Source of the DNA: Site-B1 sp963827785
GTDB taxonomy: Bacteria; Bacteroidota; Bacteroidia; Flavobacteriales; Flavobacteriaceae
Reading direction: 5' to 3'
DNA length: 64,000 nucleotides
NCBI GenBank assembly: GCA_963827785.1
Contig: CAWHCT010000011.1
Span: 217,198 to 281,197 of the forward strand
How positions within the stretch are numbered: the first letter of the stretch is position 1; each line of letters starts with the position of its first letter. Shown piece by piece: positions 1 to 9,387 of the stretch. Both the position numbers and the translations under genes were made by a program. The notes below the pieces were generated by a model, which saw only the letters and a program-made list of their open reading frames with translations, was not told the origin of the DNA and did not search any database.

Positions 1-13
1 AAAAGTAAATACA

Positions 14-196
14 ATGGCGAAAAAAGGAAATAGAGTACAGGTTATTTTAGAATGCACAGAGCACAAAACTTCTGGGCAACCTGGGACATCAAGATATATC
101 ACAACAAAAAACAAAAAGAACACTCCTGACAGATTAGAGGTTAAGAAATTTAATCCGATCTTGAAGAAAATGACGGTTCATAAAGAGATTAAGTAA
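14..196 (+). CDS. rpmG: 50S ribosomal protein L33
   Basis: This 60-residue basic protein is a structural component of the large ribosomal subunit. It has the L33 family pattern: MAKKGNRVQVILECTEH at the N-terminus, a middle rich in Thr, Lys and Asn, and the KKFNPILKKMTVHKEIK ending. Its length is normal for the family. The ATG lies only 13 bases from the window edge, so the upstream neighbour (usually rpmB in this phylum) is not visible. It is followed 46 bases later by the small DUF4295 gene, an arrangement typical of Bacteroidota. The assignment is secure. Confidence 0.97.
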   Translation: MAKKGNRVQVILECTEHKTSGQPGTSRYITTKNKKNTPDRLEVKKFNPILKKMTVHKEIK

Positions 197-242
197 TTAG
201 AATTTTTCTACAAGAAAATTTCGAATAACAAAAAATTAGGTC

Positions 243-395
243 ATGGCAAAGAAATCAGTAGCATCATTACAAACTGGATCAAAAAGGTTAACAAAGGCAA
301 TAAAAATGGTAAAATCTCCAAAATCTGGAGCTTACATGTTTGTTGAATCCATTATGCCACCGGAACTTGTTAATGATTGGATGAATAAAAAGTAA
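243..395 (+). CDS. DUF4295 family small basic protein
   Basis: This 50-residue Lys-rich protein starts MAKKSVASLQTGSKRLTKAI and ends ELVNDWMNKK. It matches the DUF4295 family, which in Bacteroidota sits directly after L33 and is suspected to be ribosome-associated. No catalytic motif is present and its biochemical role is not established. It is probably co-transcribed with rpmG, and a strong hairpin terminator follows 24 bases after its stop. The start is the only ATG that gives the conserved N-terminus. Confidence 0.9.
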   Translation: MAKKSVASLQTGSKRLTKAIKMVKSPKSGAYMFVESIMPPELVNDWMNKK

Positions 396-418
396 TTCAT
401 CGCTTCAGCATAAATCAG

Positions 419-453
419 GCAGCTTTCAATATTTTGAAAGCTGCTTTTGTTTT
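419..453 (+). terminator. Rho-independent terminator after rpmG-DUF4295
   Basis: A perfect 11-bp inverted repeat (GCAGCTTTCAA at 419-429 and TTGAAAGCTGC at 434-444, loop TATT) is followed by TTTTGTTTT. It lies just downstream of the DUF4295 stop and separates the ribosomal pair from ftsY. Confidence 0.9.
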
Positions 454-542
454 ATATTTACATTCGCATGACAATATTTCATAGATTCTCTTAAGGCAAG
501 AAAATTGTTATGAGGTATTCAATTAATGGTAAAATAATCTAA

Positions 543-1496
543 ATGAGTTTTTTCAAAAAAATATTTTCTTCTGATAAAAAAGAAACTCTAGATAAAGGTT
601 TAGAGAAATCAAGTAGTACTTTTATAAATAAGCTCAGTAAAGCGGTTGCCGGAAAATCTAAAGTAGATGATGACGTGCTGGATAATCTGGAGGAAGTACT
701 GGTGTCTAGTGATGTTGGTGTTAACACAACCCTTAAAATAATTGAACGAATAGAAGAAAGAGTGTCTAAGGATAAATATCTTGGTACTGATGAACTAAAT
801 AAGATCCTTCGTGAAGAAATCGCCGGATTACTCTCTGAAACTAATTCAGGAGAAGAAACTGAATATACCATACCGGAAGGTAAAAAACCATATGTCATTA
901 TGGTGGTTGGTGTGAATGGTGTAGGAAAGACCACTACTATTGGGAAACTAGCCTATCAATTTAAAAAGCAAGGCTTGAAGGTTGTTTTGGGTGCCTCAGA
1001 TACGTTTCGTGCTGCTGCTATCGATCAACTTCAAATTTGGGCAGATAGAGTAGATGTTCCTATTGTGAAACAATCTATGGGAAGTGATCCTGCATCCGTC
1101 GCTTTTGATACGCTTCAAAGTGCTGTTTCCAGTGACGCAGATGTTGTTATAATTGATACTGCAGGTCGATTACATAACAAAGTTAACCTGATGAATGAAT
1201 TGACCAAAGTAAAACGGGTTATGCAAAAGGTAATTGACGATGCACCACACGATGTTCTTTTAATTCTGGATGGCTCTACAGGTCAGAATGCCTTTGAGCA
1301 AGCTAAACAATTTACTGCAGCAACCGAAGTGACGTCTTTGGCAGTCACAAAATTAGATGGAACTGCAAAAGGAGGTGTTGTAATTGGTATTTCCGATCAG
1401 TTCCAGATTCCTGTTAAGTACATAGGTGTTGGTGAGGGCCTTGAAGATCTTCAGGTATTCAATAAATACGAATTTGTGGATTCTTTCTTTAAATAA
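543..1496 (+). CDS. ftsY: Signal recognition particle receptor FtsY
   Basis: This is the SRP receptor GTPase that docks SRP-bound ribosomes at the inner membrane for co-translational insertion. The 317 residues comprise a short N-terminal helical region (about 1-110) and the NG GTPase domain. G1 is GVNGVGKT at 123-130, the FRAAA box is near 155-160, G3 is DTAGR at 205-209, and TKLDGTAKGG lies at 269-278. The long acidic A domain of enterobacterial FtsY is missing, as is usual in Bacteroidota. It lies upstream of the SRPBCC gene and rimO with short gaps, suggesting an operon. Confidence 0.97.
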   Translation: MSFFKKIFSSDKKETLDKGLEKSSSTFINKLSKAVAGKSKVDDDVLDNLEEVLVSSDVGVNTTLKIIERIEERVSKDKYLGTDELNKILREEIAGLLSETNSGEETEYTIPEGKKPYVIMVVGVNGVGKTTTIGKLAYQFKKQGLKVVLGASDTFRAAAIDQLQIWADRVDVPIVKQSMGSDPASVAFDTLQSAVSSDADVVIIDTAGRLHNKVNLMNELTKVKRVMQKVIDDAPHDVLLILDGSTGQNAFEQAKQFTAATEVTSLAVTKLDGTAKGGVVIGISDQFQIPVKYIGVGEGLEDLQVFNKYEFVDSFFK

Positions 1497-1499
1497 TTA

Positions 1500-1949
1500 A
1501 TGATGGATATTGTCAGCCATGGCTTTAATATTTATCATGATTTGGTTATAAAATCTTCTTTAGAGGAGGTTTTTGAAGCCGTTTCGAATCCAGAACACCT
1601 AAATAATTGGTGGACTCTTAAATGTAAGGGAACTCCAGAATTAAATGCTGAATACAATTTTTATTTTGCTCCGGAATATAACTGGTATGGAAAGGTAATC
1701 ACCTGTCAGCCTAACCATGCTTTTTATATTAAAATGACAAAAACCAATGATGAGGATTGGAGGCCAACAACATTTGGTTTTAATTTGGAACAAAAAGAAA
1801 TAGGTGTACAAGTAAGATTTTTTCATATAGATTGGCCTGAGTGTAATCATCATTTCAGACATTCTTCATTTAGTTGGGCTTTGTTATTGAATGGATTGAA
1901 AAATTATATAGAAAAAGGAATAGTCATTCCTTTTAATGAGAGATCATAG
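1500..1949 (+). CDS. SRPBCC/START-like (AHSA1-type) domain protein
   Basis: This 149-residue cytoplasmic protein has the helix-grip fold pattern of the SRPBCC/Activator-of-Hsp90 superfamily: an early strand and helix with SSLEEVFEAVSNPEHLNNWW, a Trp-rich middle and a long C-terminal helix LLNGLKNYIEKG. Such proteins bind hydrophobic ligands in a cavity, but the ligand cannot be predicted. It begins three bases after the ftsY stop, with a second ATG one codon later as an equally good start, and is followed 11 bases later by rimO, so it is likely co-transcribed with both. Confidence 0.82.
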   Translation: MMDIVSHGFNIYHDLVIKSSLEEVFEAVSNPEHLNNWWTLKCKGTPELNAEYNFYFAPEYNWYGKVITCQPNHAFYIKMTKTNDEDWRPTTFGFNLEQKEIGVQVRFFHIDWPECNHHFRHSSFSWALLLNGLKNYIEKGIVIPFNERS

Positions 1950-1960
1950 ATCATAAAAGC

Positions 1961-3262
1961 ATGAGAACAAAATCAATTAAAAAGAATAAGATCAACGTTG
2001 TAACGCTTGGTTGCAGTAAGAATGTGTACGATAGTGAAATTCTTATGGGACAACTCAAAGCCAGTGGTAAAGATGTTGTACATGAAGAGGATGGAAATAT
2101 CGTTGTGATCAATACCTGCGGATTTATCAATAACGCCAAGGAAGAAAGTGTGAATACTATTTTGGAATTCATGCAGAAAAAGGAAGATGGTGAAGTTGAC
2201 AAAGTCTTTGTTACAGGCTGTTTGTCTGAAAGATATAAGCCGGATCTTCAAAAGGAAATCCCTAATGTAGATGAATATTTTGGAACTACTGAATTGCCTC
2301 AGTTATTAAAAGCTTTAGGAGCCGATTATAAACATGAATTGATTGGAGAACGCTTAACGACTACTCCTAAAAATTATGCCTATTTAAAAATAGCCGAAGG
2401 ATGCGACAGACCTTGCAGTTTTTGTGCTATTCCTTTAATGAGAGGCAAGCACAAGTCAACTCCAATTGAAGAGATTGTTATTGAAGCTGAAAAATTGGCG
2501 TCTAAAGGAGTTAAGGAACTCATTTTAATTGCACAGGATCTTACATATTACGGATTGGATCTGTATAAAAAACGAAATCTTGCAGAACTTCTTGAAGAAC
2601 TTGTAAAAGTTGAAGGAATAGAATGGATACGATTGCATTATGCATTCCCTACAGGTTTCCCAATGGATGTTTTGGACGTTATGAACAAAGAACCAAAGGT
2701 CTGTAATTATTTAGATATTCCTTTACAGCATATTTCTGATTCTATTTTAAAGAGCATGCGACGCGGAACAACTAAGGCGAAAACCACTAAACTTATTCAG
2801 GAATTCAGAAAAGCAGTTCCAGATATGACCATTCGAACGACTCTTATAGTTGGTTATCCAGGAGAGACCGAAGAGGATTACCAGTTATTAAAAGATTGGG
2901 TCAAAGAAATGCGATTTGAGCGCTTAGGTTGTTTTACATATAGCCATGAAGAAAACACTCATGCCTATAATTTGGTAGATGATGTGCCGGAAGAAGTTAA
3001 ACAGGAACGAGCCAATGAGATCATGGAAATACAATCTCAGATCTCCTGGGAATTGAACCAGCAAAAAATAGGTAAAGAATTTAAAGTGGTTATTGACAGA
3101 AAAGAAGGGAACTATTTTGTGGGTAGAACCGAATTTGACTCACCGGATGTAGATAACGAAGTCCTTATTGATGCTACAAAAAATTACTTAAAAACAGGAG
3201 AATTTGCTAAGGTCAAAATTACTGAAGCAGCCGACTTTGACTTGTATGCAGAAGTAGTTTAA
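1961..3262 (+). CDS. rimO: Ribosomal protein S12 methylthiotransferase RimO
   Basis: This radical SAM methylthiotransferase adds a methylthio group to the beta-carbon of a conserved aspartate of ribosomal protein S12. The 433 residues show the UPF0004 N-terminal domain with its three cluster cysteines (GCSKN Cys18, Cys53, Cys87), the radical SAM motif CxxxCxxC at Cys148, Cys152 and Cys155 (CDRPCSFC), and a C-terminal TRAM domain from about 365. The SKN signature after Cys18 and the lack of MiaB-type features favour RimO over MiaB. Length is normal. It converges with the next gene on the minus strand, with 59 bases between them. Confidence 0.96.
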   Translation: MRTKSIKKNKINVVTLGCSKNVYDSEILMGQLKASGKDVVHEEDGNIVVINTCGFINNAKEESVNTILEFMQKKEDGEVDKVFVTGCLSERYKPDLQKEIPNVDEYFGTTELPQLLKALGADYKHELIGERLTTTPKNYAYLKIAEGCDRPCSFCAIPLMRGKHKSTPIEEIVIEAEKLASKGVKELILIAQDLTYYGLDLYKKRNLAELLEELVKVEGIEWIRLHYAFPTGFPMDVLDVMNKEPKVCNYLDIPLQHISDSILKSMRRGTTKAKTTKLIQEFRKAVPDMTIRTTLIVGYPGETEEDYQLLKDWVKEMRFERLGCFTYSHEENTHAYNLVDDVPEEVKQERANEIMEIQSQISWELNQQKIGKEFKVVIDRKEGNYFVGRTEFDSPDVDNEVLIDATKNYLKTGEFAKVKITEAADFDLYAEVV

Positions 3263-3321
3263 TTTTTAATAGACATTATTAATTCTTAAGAAATTTATGT
3301 TTTCTATTTTAAAAAAACTAA

Positions 3322-4617
3322 CTATTCTTTAGTCCTCTTTACCTGCCTACTTATCTTCTTTATGGCGGATTCTATGGACTTTTCTGGTTCAATGATATTG
3401 AACTCTCCCCAAAATTCAGGGTCAGAAAATCCTGAAGCTTCATCAGCAAATATTATAGAAGGTCTTAAAGCATCTTTTGGTCGGTTTACGCCAGTGGTAT
3501 TTGGTTCCCAATCCGTTATGGCCATTTCACTTTGCAAAGTGTAAGTACTATTGAACCACTTTTTCTTCCAGTTGACTTTAAATGTAAGTAGGATATTGCT
3601 ATAACCATAATACCATTTTCCATCTTTTACCCTATAGTTGACTCTATATCCGGCTTCTGTGGGATAAGTATCAACATTTCTAGGTTTTTTGCGGACAAAC
3701 ATGGCAGAAGCCCTTTCTTTGTCCTGAACATTCAAATTATAAATAGCACTGGTCAATGCAAAGGTCTGACCATCAATATATAATTTACCATAGTACATTG
3801 GATTTAATAAAGTTGGCTTTTGTTTAAAACTGACAACATAAACGCGCCTGTTATCTATTTGAGTAGATTCTTCAAATTTAAAATCATAACTGTCCAGATC
3901 ACCGTCAGGGAAAACATAATCGGGATATTTAATAATATCGCTATATAGGGTACTAAAAGGCCCACCTTGCAGTTTAAGAGCCAAAGTATCTAAACGTGAA
4001 TAATTTGTATTTTTCCTTGATTTAATAAGTTTAATAGCATCCTTTCTGGCAGATGTATATGGCTGTTTGTATATTTCCAAAACAGCTTCAGATAGTGACG
4101 CATTTTTTCTTCCTTTTTTAATAGTTTCTCTATAAAATGCCGTCATTAATGCAGGATCATTATAATAATTTTCACCTTTCCTGGAAAGTGCTGATTTTAC
4201 AAGAGCTTTAGCATTTTTAGGCACATTTAATTCAACTTCTTGTAATTCGGTTATAGATGGCTCCAATGAAATTGTTATATCGTCATTTTCATCATCAGTT
4301 AACAAAAATTCTAAGCTTTCATATCCCAAATAGGATACAATTACTACTTTGTTATTAATGTTTTTAGGAATTTTTAAAAGGAATTCACCTTCTGAATTTG
4401 TGATGGTTGATATATTGCTGCCCTTAACATTAAGATCCGCAAAGGTCAAAGCTTTTTTGTTGGATATGTCTATGACAGATCCTTTATATTCACTAAATGA
4501 ATCTGCATCTGTATCGGTAATTTGGGCAGCTACATTAAGGCTTATAAAGAATAAAAATGTAAAAGAAATTAAAGCGATAATTGCAGATTTTTTTGAGTAA
4601 TGGAGTTCTTTTTTCAT
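3322..4617 (-). CDS. Exported protein with carboxypeptidase regulatory-like domain
   Basis: This 431-residue protein has a hydrophobic N-terminal segment at about 12-31 (signal peptide or anchor ending near VAAQ), then a CarboxypepD_reg-like beta-sandwich at about 42-115 (YKGSVIDISNKKALTFADL ... VSYLGYESLEF). The remaining 310 residues resemble the uncharacterised repeat-free C-terminal region common in Bacteroidota outer-surface proteins. Such domains also start TonB-dependent receptors, but no plug or barrel follows here. Periplasmic or outer-membrane location is inferred. It is a single gene facing away from bshC. Function is unknown. Confidence 0.75.
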   Translation of the reverse strand: MKKELHYSKKSAIIALISFTFLFFISLNVAAQITDTDADSFSEYKGSVIDISNKKALTFADLNVKGSNISTITNSEGEFLLKIPKNINNKVVIVSYLGYESLEFLLTDDENDDITISLEPSITELQEVELNVPKNAKALVKSALSRKGENYYNDPALMTAFYRETIKKGRKNASLSEAVLEIYKQPYTSARKDAIKLIKSRKNTNYSRLDTLALKLQGGPFSTLYSDIIKYPDYVFPDGDLDSYDFKFEESTQIDNRRVYVVSFKQKPTLLNPMYYGKLYIDGQTFALTSAIYNLNVQDKERASAMFVRKKPRNVDTYPTEAGYRVNYRVKDGKWYYGYSNILLTFKVNWKKKWFNSTYTLQSEMAITDWEPNTTGVNRPKDALRPSIIFADEASGFSDPEFWGEFNIIEPEKSIESAIKKISRQVKRTKE

Positions 4618-4731
4618 AGTAAAATTAAATAGAAGTAATGAATCTGAATTTAGCTATGAAATTACTCAAAAAATGAATGAATCCATAATGTTTTATGTTT
4701 ATTTTAAGAGACGAAATTATGTAAACTATCT

Positions 4732-4739
4732 TATATTTA
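4732..4739 (+). promoter_or_regulatory. Possible -7 element of bshC
   Basis: TATATTTA, one base off the Bacteroidota -7 consensus TAnnTTTG, lies 11 bases upstream of the first in-frame ATG of bshC (20 upstream of the second). No convincing -33 TTG was found at the usual spacing. Confidence 0.4.
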
Positions 4740-4750
4740 CGCTACATTAA

Positions 4751-6367
4751 ATGTTACCTATGCCACAAGATTGTATTCCGTTTAGAGAAACAAATTACTT
4801 TTCATCTTTAATTTGCGATTATTTAGATGAAGATGTGGCGCTTCAACAATTTTATAATCGATTTCCCAACATTGAAAATTTTAAAGATCAAATTCAGGAG
4901 AAAAAGAGATCTTTTCCTTTGAAGAATCGAAGTATTTTAACAGGTGTCTTAAATAAACAATACGATAAAATTGAAATTTCTGATCTTACCAAAGAGAATA
5001 TTACTGCCTTAAATGAAGAAAATACCTTTACAATTACAACAGGTCATCAACTTAATTTATTTACAGGGCCACTATATTTTTTATATAAGATCATTTCCAC
5101 AATAAATCTTACAGCACAGTTAAAGCAAAAATATCCTGATTACAATTTTGTTCCAATTTATTGGATGGCTACAGAGGATCATGATTTTGAAGAAATTAAT
5201 TACTTTTCTTTCCATGATATGAAGCTAAGCTGGAATAGAGAATCGAAAGGAGCGGTTGGCAGGTTAGATACGAAAGGTTTAAATGCTGTATTAGAGGCTT
5301 TTAGCAGTATGTTGGGTACTAGCCTTAATGCAAAATATTTAAAAGAACTATTCAGGAATGCTTATGTGGATCATGATAATCTTGCAGATGCAACCCGATA
5401 TTTGGCTAATGAATTATTTGGTGGATATGGACTGGTAATTCTTGATGCTGATGACACAGAATTAAAAAAACTATTTGTTCCTTTTATCGAAAGAGAAATT
5501 AAAGAACAAATTTCGTTCAAAGAAGTATCCAATACAAGTGAAAAACTAAGTAAAATAAATGATCAATATGCAATTCAGGTTAATCCCAGAGAGATCAACT
5601 TATTTTACTTGACCGAAAAATTAAGGGAACGCATTATTGAAACGGATGGCGTTTTTTCAGTAATAAATGCTGATTCAATCTGGACGGAATTAGAACTGAT
5701 TCAAGAGATTAAATTGCATCCTGAACGGTTTTCACCCAATGTATTGATGAGACCTTTATATCAGGAAGTCATATTGCCAAACTTGTGCTATATAGGTGGT
5801 GGTGGAGAAATAGCTTATTGGCTTCAGTTAAAGAGTTATTTTAATTCAGTATCAATTCCTTTTCCTATATTACTTTTACGTAATTCAGTTTTGCTAAAAA
5901 CTGAAAAACAAGATCAGAAACTTAAAAAATTGGATATCAAAAACAAGGATTTGTTTCTGGATAAGAACTCTTTTATCAATAAAAAGGTAAGAAGCATATC
6001 CAATATAGATATTGATCTTTCACCTCAAAAGGAAGCTTTAAAAAAACAATTTGAAGAATTATATAAACTGGCAGAATTAACAGATAAATCCTTTTTAGGT
6101 GCAGTTTCTGCACAGGAACGAAAGCAGATCAAAGGATTAGAGCATCTTGAAAAAAGGTTGTTAAAAGCTCAAAAGAAAAAATTGGCAGATCATGTTGAAA
6201 GAATAACAGATATTCAAAATCAATTGTTTCCAAACCAAAGTTTGCAGGAACGTAATGCGAACTTTTCGGAGTTTTATTTGGTCTATGGAGAAAAATTAAT
6301 TCCTCATTTAATTAGAAATTTAGAAGCCATTAAACGGAGAATTTATAGTTCTATCTTTGTAGCTTAA
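4751..6367 (+). CDS. bshC: Putative bacillithiol synthase BshC
   Basis: BshC is thought to add cysteine to glucosaminyl-malate in the last step of bacillithiol synthesis, the low-molecular-weight thiol of many Bacillota and Bacteroidota. The 538-residue length is typical. Family features include the TGHQLNLFTGPLYFLYKI segment near residue 98, YWMATEDHDFEEINYF near 138, and the late GGGGEIAYWLQLK near 352, followed by a coiled-coil-like Lys-rich region at about 420-500. Two possible ATGs (4751 and 4760) precede the conserved start. bshA and bshB are not in the window. Confidence 0.93.
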   Translation: MLPMPQDCIPFRETNYFSSLICDYLDEDVALQQFYNRFPNIENFKDQIQEKKRSFPLKNRSILTGVLNKQYDKIEISDLTKENITALNEENTFTITTGHQLNLFTGPLYFLYKIISTINLTAQLKQKYPDYNFVPIYWMATEDHDFEEINYFSFHDMKLSWNRESKGAVGRLDTKGLNAVLEAFSSMLGTSLNAKYLKELFRNAYVDHDNLADATRYLANELFGGYGLVILDADDTELKKLFVPFIEREIKEQISFKEVSNTSEKLSKINDQYAIQVNPREINLFYLTEKLRERIIETDGVFSVINADSIWTELELIQEIKLHPERFSPNVLMRPLYQEVILPNLCYIGGGGEIAYWLQLKSYFNSVSIPFPILLLRNSVLLKTEKQDQKLKKLDIKNKDLFLDKNSFINKKVRSISNIDIDLSPQKEALKKQFEELYKLAELTDKSFLGAVSAQERKQIKGLEHLEKRLLKAQKKKLADHVERITDIQNQLFPNQSLQERNANFSEFYLVYGEKLIPHLIRNLEAIKRRIYSSIFVA

Positions 6368-6377
6368 CAATTTATTC

Positions 6378-7748
6378 ATGCATAATATAGATATCGAATT
6401 GGTTGAAATGACATTAGATGTCATGAAATATGCCATTGACAGGATTACAAAAACACATCCTGAATTAGGTGTTCCTAAAAAGGAAGAAGAACTTAAGAAA
6501 ATCATAGGAGAAACTGTGACTTCTCATGGAATAGGTGGAGAAAAAGCATTCCAAATCTGGAAAGAAGATTTGGTAAAAGCAACAGTCCCGATAGATCATC
6601 CAAGACATTTGGCATTTGTTCCTGCTTCACCAACCAGAGCTTCCATTATGTTTGATTTGGTAACATCAGCCTCCAGTATTCATGGTGCTTATTGGATGGA
6701 AGGTGCAGGAGGTATTTTTGCCGAAAATGAAGCAATGAAGTGGTTGGTTTCTTTAACCGGAATGCCAAAAGGAGCATTTGGTGTTTTTACCAGTGGTGGA
6801 ACAGCTGCAAACTTATCAGCTATGGTCACTGCAAGAGAATATTGGAGGGAGAATGAAGTTTTTAAGGGAGAAAAAGGCTTGATCATTACTTCTGATGGGG
6901 CACATTCTTCAATAAAAGCAATGGCAAAAGTTATTGATGTAGATGTTTTATTGGTGGATTCAGAAAATAGAATGGAAGGAAACGAATTAGAAACAACAAT
7001 AAATAATTTATCACACCATCAGCGTAAACGTCTATTTGCGGTTGTAGCTACTGGTGGTACTACGAATGCTGGAATTGTGGACGATCTTAAAGGAATAGCA
7101 AAAGTTTGTAAAAAAGAAAACATATGGTTTCATGTTGATGCAGCTTATGGAGGTGGCGCATTGGCAGCCGATTCTGTAAGGCATTTATTTGATGGTATTG
7201 AGCAATCAAATAGTGTAACTATCGATCCGCATAAATGGCTTTTCTCACCTTACGATTGCGGTGCAGTACTTTACAGGAACCCTGAATTAGCTAAAAAAGC
7301 ACATTCTCAGGAAGGTTCATACCTGGATATTTTTAAAGACGAAGGTGCACATGGCTTTAATCCATCAGAATATCAAATACAATTAACAAGAAGAGTAAGA
7401 GGATTGCCTTTATGGTTTTCTTTGGCAACTCATGGAACTGATAAATACAAATGGGCAGTAGAACGCGGTATTGAATTAGCAAATATTGCAGGTAATATGA
7501 TCTCTGATCATCCAGATATGGAATTGGTCAGAGAACCAAGTTTGTCTTGTGTCCTGTTCAGAAGAAAAGGATGGAAGCCTGAGGACTATACTAATTGGAC
7601 CTATTATAACCATAAGAAAGGATTTGCATTGGTAACTCCAACAAAATGGAAATCTAAAGACGGAGTTGAGACTGTTGCCCGATTTTGCTTTATAAATCCA
7701 CACACCCAAATTTCTGATGTTGATAAAATATTAAAAACAATGGAATAA
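6378..7748 (+). CDS. Pyridoxal-phosphate-dependent group II decarboxylase
   Basis: This 456-residue fold-type I PLP enzyme belongs to the aromatic-L-amino-acid/glutamate decarboxylase group. The Schiff-base lysine is Lys286 in TIDPHKWLFSPYDCG and the cofactor-contacting aspartate is Asp254 in HVDAAYGGG. TSGGTAANLSAM near 138-149 is the phosphate-binding region. It is complete and starts 10 bases after bshC, so co-transcription is likely. The substrate cannot be read from sequence; aromatic amino acids, aspartate, diaminobutyrate or cysteine-related substrates are all possible within the family. Confidence 0.87.
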   Translation: MHNIDIELVEMTLDVMKYAIDRITKTHPELGVPKKEEELKKIIGETVTSHGIGGEKAFQIWKEDLVKATVPIDHPRHLAFVPASPTRASIMFDLVTSASSIHGAYWMEGAGGIFAENEAMKWLVSLTGMPKGAFGVFTSGGTAANLSAMVTAREYWRENEVFKGEKGLIITSDGAHSSIKAMAKVIDVDVLLVDSENRMEGNELETTINNLSHHQRKRLFAVVATGGTTNAGIVDDLKGIAKVCKKENIWFHVDAAYGGGALAADSVRHLFDGIEQSNSVTIDPHKWLFSPYDCGAVLYRNPELAKKAHSQEGSYLDIFKDEGAHGFNPSEYQIQLTRRVRGLPLWFSLATHGTDKYKWAVERGIELANIAGNMISDHPDMELVREPSLSCVLFRRKGWKPEDYTNWTYYNHKKGFALVTPTKWKSKDGVETVARFCFINPHTQISDVDKILKTME

Positions 7749-7786
7749 ATGTAGTTTACAAAACTTTTCATTTTAACATTTAATAC

Positions 7787-7794
7787 TATTTTTG
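7787..7794 (+). promoter_or_regulatory. -7 promoter element directly at guaA
   Basis: TATTTTTG fits the TAnnTTTG consensus exactly and ends only three bases before the guaA ATG at 7798. Transcription would begin at or very near the start codon, implying a leaderless or nearly leaderless mRNA. Confidence 0.55.
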
Positions 7795-7797
7795 CGC

Positions 7798-9333
7798 ATG
7801 CAACATAACAAGGTACTGATTTTAGATTTCGGGTCGCAATACACTCAGCTAATTGCCAGAAGAGTTCGAGAACTTAATATTTTTAGTGAAATTCGACCTT
7901 ATAACAAGGTCCCGGAAAAAATTGAAGAATATAGTGCTGTAATTCTTTCAGGAAGTCCTTTTTCAGTAAGAGCAAATGATGCACCACATCCCGATCTATC
8001 AAATATCAGAGGTAAAAAACCGATATTGGCAGTTTGCTATGGAGCCCAGTATTTTGCACACTTTTCAGGTGGTGAAGTGGCACCTTCAAACACTAGAGAA
8101 TATGGAAGAGCTAACTTATCTTATATAAAACAAGGTGAAAAATTCTTCAAAAATATTCCTGTAGGGAGTCAGGTTTGGATGAGTCATAGTGATACAATAA
8201 AGCATCTGCCAACCAAAGCAGTATTATTGGCAAGTACTCAGGATGTGGAAAATGCTGCCTACAAAATTGAAGGTGAAGAAACTTACGGTATTCAGTTTCA
8301 TCCTGAAGTGTATCATTCAACAGACGGAAAACAGCTTTTGGAGAATTTCTTATTGGATATAGCTGATCTTAAACAAGACTGGACACCGGATTCTTTTGTT
8401 GAAGAAACAGTTGACTACCTTAAGAAAACTATTGGAAATGATAAGGTCGTTTTAGGTTTATCAGGCGGCGTGGATTCATCTGTTGCTGCCATGTTATTAC
8501 ATAAGGCTATTGGTACAAATTTGTATTGCATCTTTGTTAACAATGGATTACTAAGGAAAAATGAATTTAAAGATGTCTTGGATCAGTATAAGCATATGCA
8601 TTTGAATGTAATAGGTGTAGATGCTTCACAGCGTTTTTTAGATGCCCTAAAGGGAATAAGTGACCCTGAACTGAAAAGGAAAGCAATTGGTAGAACCTTT
8701 GTAGAAGTGTTTGATGATGAAGCTCACAAAATTAAAGATGTGAAATGGCTTGCTCAAGGAACTATTTATCCGGATGTCATCGAAAGTGTTTCAGCAACAG
8801 GAGGTCCAAGTGCAACTATAAAAAGCCATCATAATGTTGGGGGATTGCCCGATTTCATGAAACTAAAAGTAGTAGAGCCACTTAAGGCTATTTTTAAAGA
8901 TGAGGTTAGACGAGTAGGTGCAACTCTTAAAATGGATAAAGCATTATTGGGTCGTCATCCATTTCCTGGACCAGGATTAGGAATTAGGATTTTGGGAGAT
9001 ATTACGCCAGAGAAAGTTCATATCCTGCAAGAAGTTGATGCAATTTTTATTAAAAACCTGAAAAAGTGGAATCTTTATGACAGTGTTTGGCAGGCAGGAG
9101 CCATGTTATTGCCTGTGAACAGTGTAGGTGTTATGGGAGACGAACGTACTTATGAAAAATGTGTGGCATTAAGAGCAGTAGAAAGCACTGATGGGATGAC
9201 AGCTGACTGGGTGAATTTGCCTTATGAATTTTTACAAAAAACATCCAATGAGATAATAAATAAAGTTAAAGGCGTTAATAGAGTAGTTTATGATATTAGC
9301 TCTAAACCACCTGCAACAATTGAGTGGGAATAG
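7798..9333 (+). CDS. guaA: GMP synthase (glutamine-hydrolysing)
   Basis: GuaA converts XMP to GMP using ATP and glutamine. The 511 residues contain a class I glutamine amidotransferase domain (nucleophile Cys80 in AVCYGAQ, His168 and Glu170 in QFHPEV), an ATP pyrophosphatase domain with the P-loop LSGGVDSS at 221-228, and the C-terminal GMP synthase dimerisation domain ending PPATIEWE. I start it at ATG 7798, because an upstream in-frame TTG at 7792 falls inside the -7 promoter box and MQHNKVLILDFGSQYTQLI is the conserved N-terminus. It is complete. Confidence 0.97.
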   Translation: MQHNKVLILDFGSQYTQLIARRVRELNIFSEIRPYNKVPEKIEEYSAVILSGSPFSVRANDAPHPDLSNIRGKKPILAVCYGAQYFAHFSGGEVAPSNTREYGRANLSYIKQGEKFFKNIPVGSQVWMSHSDTIKHLPTKAVLLASTQDVENAAYKIEGEETYGIQFHPEVYHSTDGKQLLENFLLDIADLKQDWTPDSFVEETVDYLKKTIGNDKVVLGLSGGVDSSVAAMLLHKAIGTNLYCIFVNNGLLRKNEFKDVLDQYKHMHLNVIGVDASQRFLDALKGISDPELKRKAIGRTFVEVFDDEAHKIKDVKWLAQGTIYPDVIESVSATGGPSATIKSHHNVGGLPDFMKLKVVEPLKAIFKDEVRRVGATLKMDKALLGRHPFPGPGLGIRILGDITPEKVHILQEVDAIFIKNLKKWNLYDSVWQAGAMLLPVNSVGVMGDERTYEKCVALRAVESTDGMTADWVNLPYEFLQKTSNEIINKVKGVNRVVYDISSKPPATIEWE

Positions 9334-9387
9334 ATTAAGGTATAATCTTTGCATTAAAACTCAACGTATATAAAAATATATCAGTTT

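Noticed and set aside
543..934. Minus-strand Ser-rich 131-codon frame opposite ftsY
   Set aside because: ftsY on the plus strand is complete with all GTPase motifs; the other frame is a shadow.
7792..7797. In-frame TTG start for guaA giving two more residues
   Set aside because: It lies inside the TATTTTTG box and upstream of the conserved MQHNKVLIL start.
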